34,086 nucleotides of DNA from Echinococcus granulosus. Taxonomy: Eukaryota > Platyhelminthes > Cestoda > Cyclophyllidea > Taeniidae. This document shows positions 32,731 to 34,086 of this stretch, in pieces; positions within the stretch are counted from its first letter, which is position 1, and each line of letters opens with the position of its first letter. The notes below the pieces were generated by a model. The model ran no database searches, was not told the origin of the DNA, and saw nothing but the letters and a program-made list of their open reading frames with translations. The stretch lies in the NCBI RefSeq assembly GCF_000524195.1, contig NW_020170416.1:45386-79471 (forward strand), written 5' to 3'. Made by a program: the position numbers and the translations under genes.

Positions 32731-34086
32731 TTTAAGTGTCTAGGTTGTTCTGCATGATTGACTACTGTGGTGATAGGTTGGGAGTCATAACTACTACAAT
32801 CGGAATCTCCACTGATAAACTTAACTACGGTCATCCTTCAGACCTTCAAAATATCTATAAACATCTAGTTCTCCATAATCAAGTCGTTCCATGCCCATAG
32901 TCTCCCCTTATTGAAAAAAAATTTGCTTTATCTTTACGTGCGTTTGCTACCACCGCTGTCTTGCAGCCTGCCTAACGGCTTTTAAACTGGGGCCTTCCGC
33001 TAGGGACCTGCGTGGCAAGCTAAAAGTTGGATTTAAATAAGTGACATTTTCTGTAGCGAGTAGTAGACTTTGCTGCCAAAAAAGCGCAAATTCATTTCAT
33101 GCAGTCAGTAGAGTTGCTGTTTGAGTGATTAGATGGAGCGCTTAATCAGGTTTGGTGGTAGCAAAAGAGCGGTTTTAATTCATTTAATTGACTCACTTTG
33201 TCTAAATGGGGGCTAATTTCAAAGGCACTTTTAGGAAATCAAAAACTTTTTTTTCACTTGAGAAATGAAGAAATTCACTGCAGGGTTTAACACAATACTA
33301 GCTGATCCAGTTTTTTATTTATTTATTTTTTTTTTGTAAAAATGTACTTGAGACAACCATGAGATTGTACCTTGGTCACTTTCTTTTGCAATTTTACGGC
33401 AAATTTAACTTAATCAATTAGTGTTTTATAATGTGGACCTTTTTGACAATTTTGAAATCCTTATAAACGAAAGTAGCATAAAAAAAGAAGATGCCACTCA
33501 CTAGAGCACTAGTATGGCCCAAAGGTCATGCAGCATAGGAGAAGTACAACCTGCGTAGGCACGTCTGCCTGCTCAGCCTTACATGCAGTAAAAAAGATTT
33601 TTGTCCATTTTTTGAAGGAATGTCAATCACTACTAGTCCACGTAGGCCAGGTGTCCTCGAAAAATAAAAGCTGTCAAAGGTTGACTCCATTTGTTAAGCT
33701 TCGGCATAGCTAGCCGTCATGCCACCGTTTACCCTGTAGGCACTTGTCAAATACATTAGAGTGTTCTTGTCGGTTAGGCTTGACAATAGGTTCCAAGGGC
33801 TGTCAGTTTATTACTCCAATGCTATACTTTATTCTCAGATGATCCACTACCCCACCATGCAGTTTTAAGGCAGGCACCACCTCAGATCCACAAAACTACT
33901 TTTTTCTCATAGTGGAATGCAGAAACGACAGTGCACCTAGACGGTTAAAATACGACCCATGTGACCTGATAACGTTCAGACGGGCAACATTACAAAATAG
34001 TAAATATCCTTGTACCTCATACCACAAATCTTAGCTATGGGAAGATTTAAACTTTAAAAATGTTAGGGAGAGAGGATGGGGGAACC
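32731..34086. other. Intergenic, no gene recognised
   Basis: AT-rich flank with the T-rich simple repeat at 33311. A 61-codon plus-strand frame at 33528 has no recognisable content. Confidence 0.55.
33311..33337. repeat. T-rich simple repeat with TTTA units and a T12 run
   Basis: A T6 tract is followed by three ATTT-type units and a run of twelve T, ending before GTAAAA. Confidence 0.95.

Noticed and set aside
1..34086. tRNA, rRNA, CRISPR, bacterial operon or viral genome features
   Set aside because: No tRNA B-box with a matching cloverleaf, no rRNA-like block, no regularly spaced repeats and no dense coding were seen. A tRNAscan-SE or Infernal run would be decisive.

Overview
The window looks like nuclear DNA of a multicellular animal. 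It is gene-poor and AT-rich, has GT-AG splice signals with pyrimidine tracts, AATAAA poly(A) signals, simple repeats and old dispersed repeats, and lacks bacterial gene packing or ribosome binding sites. An invertebrate, perhaps a flatworm, is my guess from the overall texture only; nothing in the window proves the lineage. I found no rRNA, tRNA, CRISPR array or intact transposon.

The one well-supported gene lies on the minus strand between 26575 and 19572. Its large first coding exon (25268-26575) encodes an N-terminal membrane anchor, a long basic Ser/Thr/Pro-rich linker and a degenerate C2 domain. Followed past a GTGAGT donor, the gene continues about 5 kb away in an exon at 19572-20044 that encodes the second half of another C2 domain. 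Three short exons between them (23023-23185, 22321-22391 and a 22-nt microexon at 20429-20450) join these in one open frame. The model is 2037 nt of coding sequence, 678 residues: a synaptotagmin-like tandem-C2 protein whose C2 domains appear to lack the calcium-binding aspartates. If the first donor is not used, the exon runs into a stop at 25199 with a poly(A) signal 60 nt beyond, so a short one-C2 isoform is possible.

On the plus strand, 7605-9524 holds a weaker candidate gene made of very small exons. Four consecutive exon-like segments (24, 51, 63 and 38 nt) have matching phases and mostly strong splice sites. A second phase-compatible chain of four follows. I do not recognise the product.

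Most of the remainder is non-coding. It contains at least four families of diverged dispersed repeats: a roughly 1-kb element with related ends (12025-13105, 30190-31210, partial copy 14630-14900), and shorter families at 3005/6217, 160/32575 and 28472/28975. There are also short microsatellites. Exon boundaries and repeat limits were placed by eye; no alignment or expression data were available.
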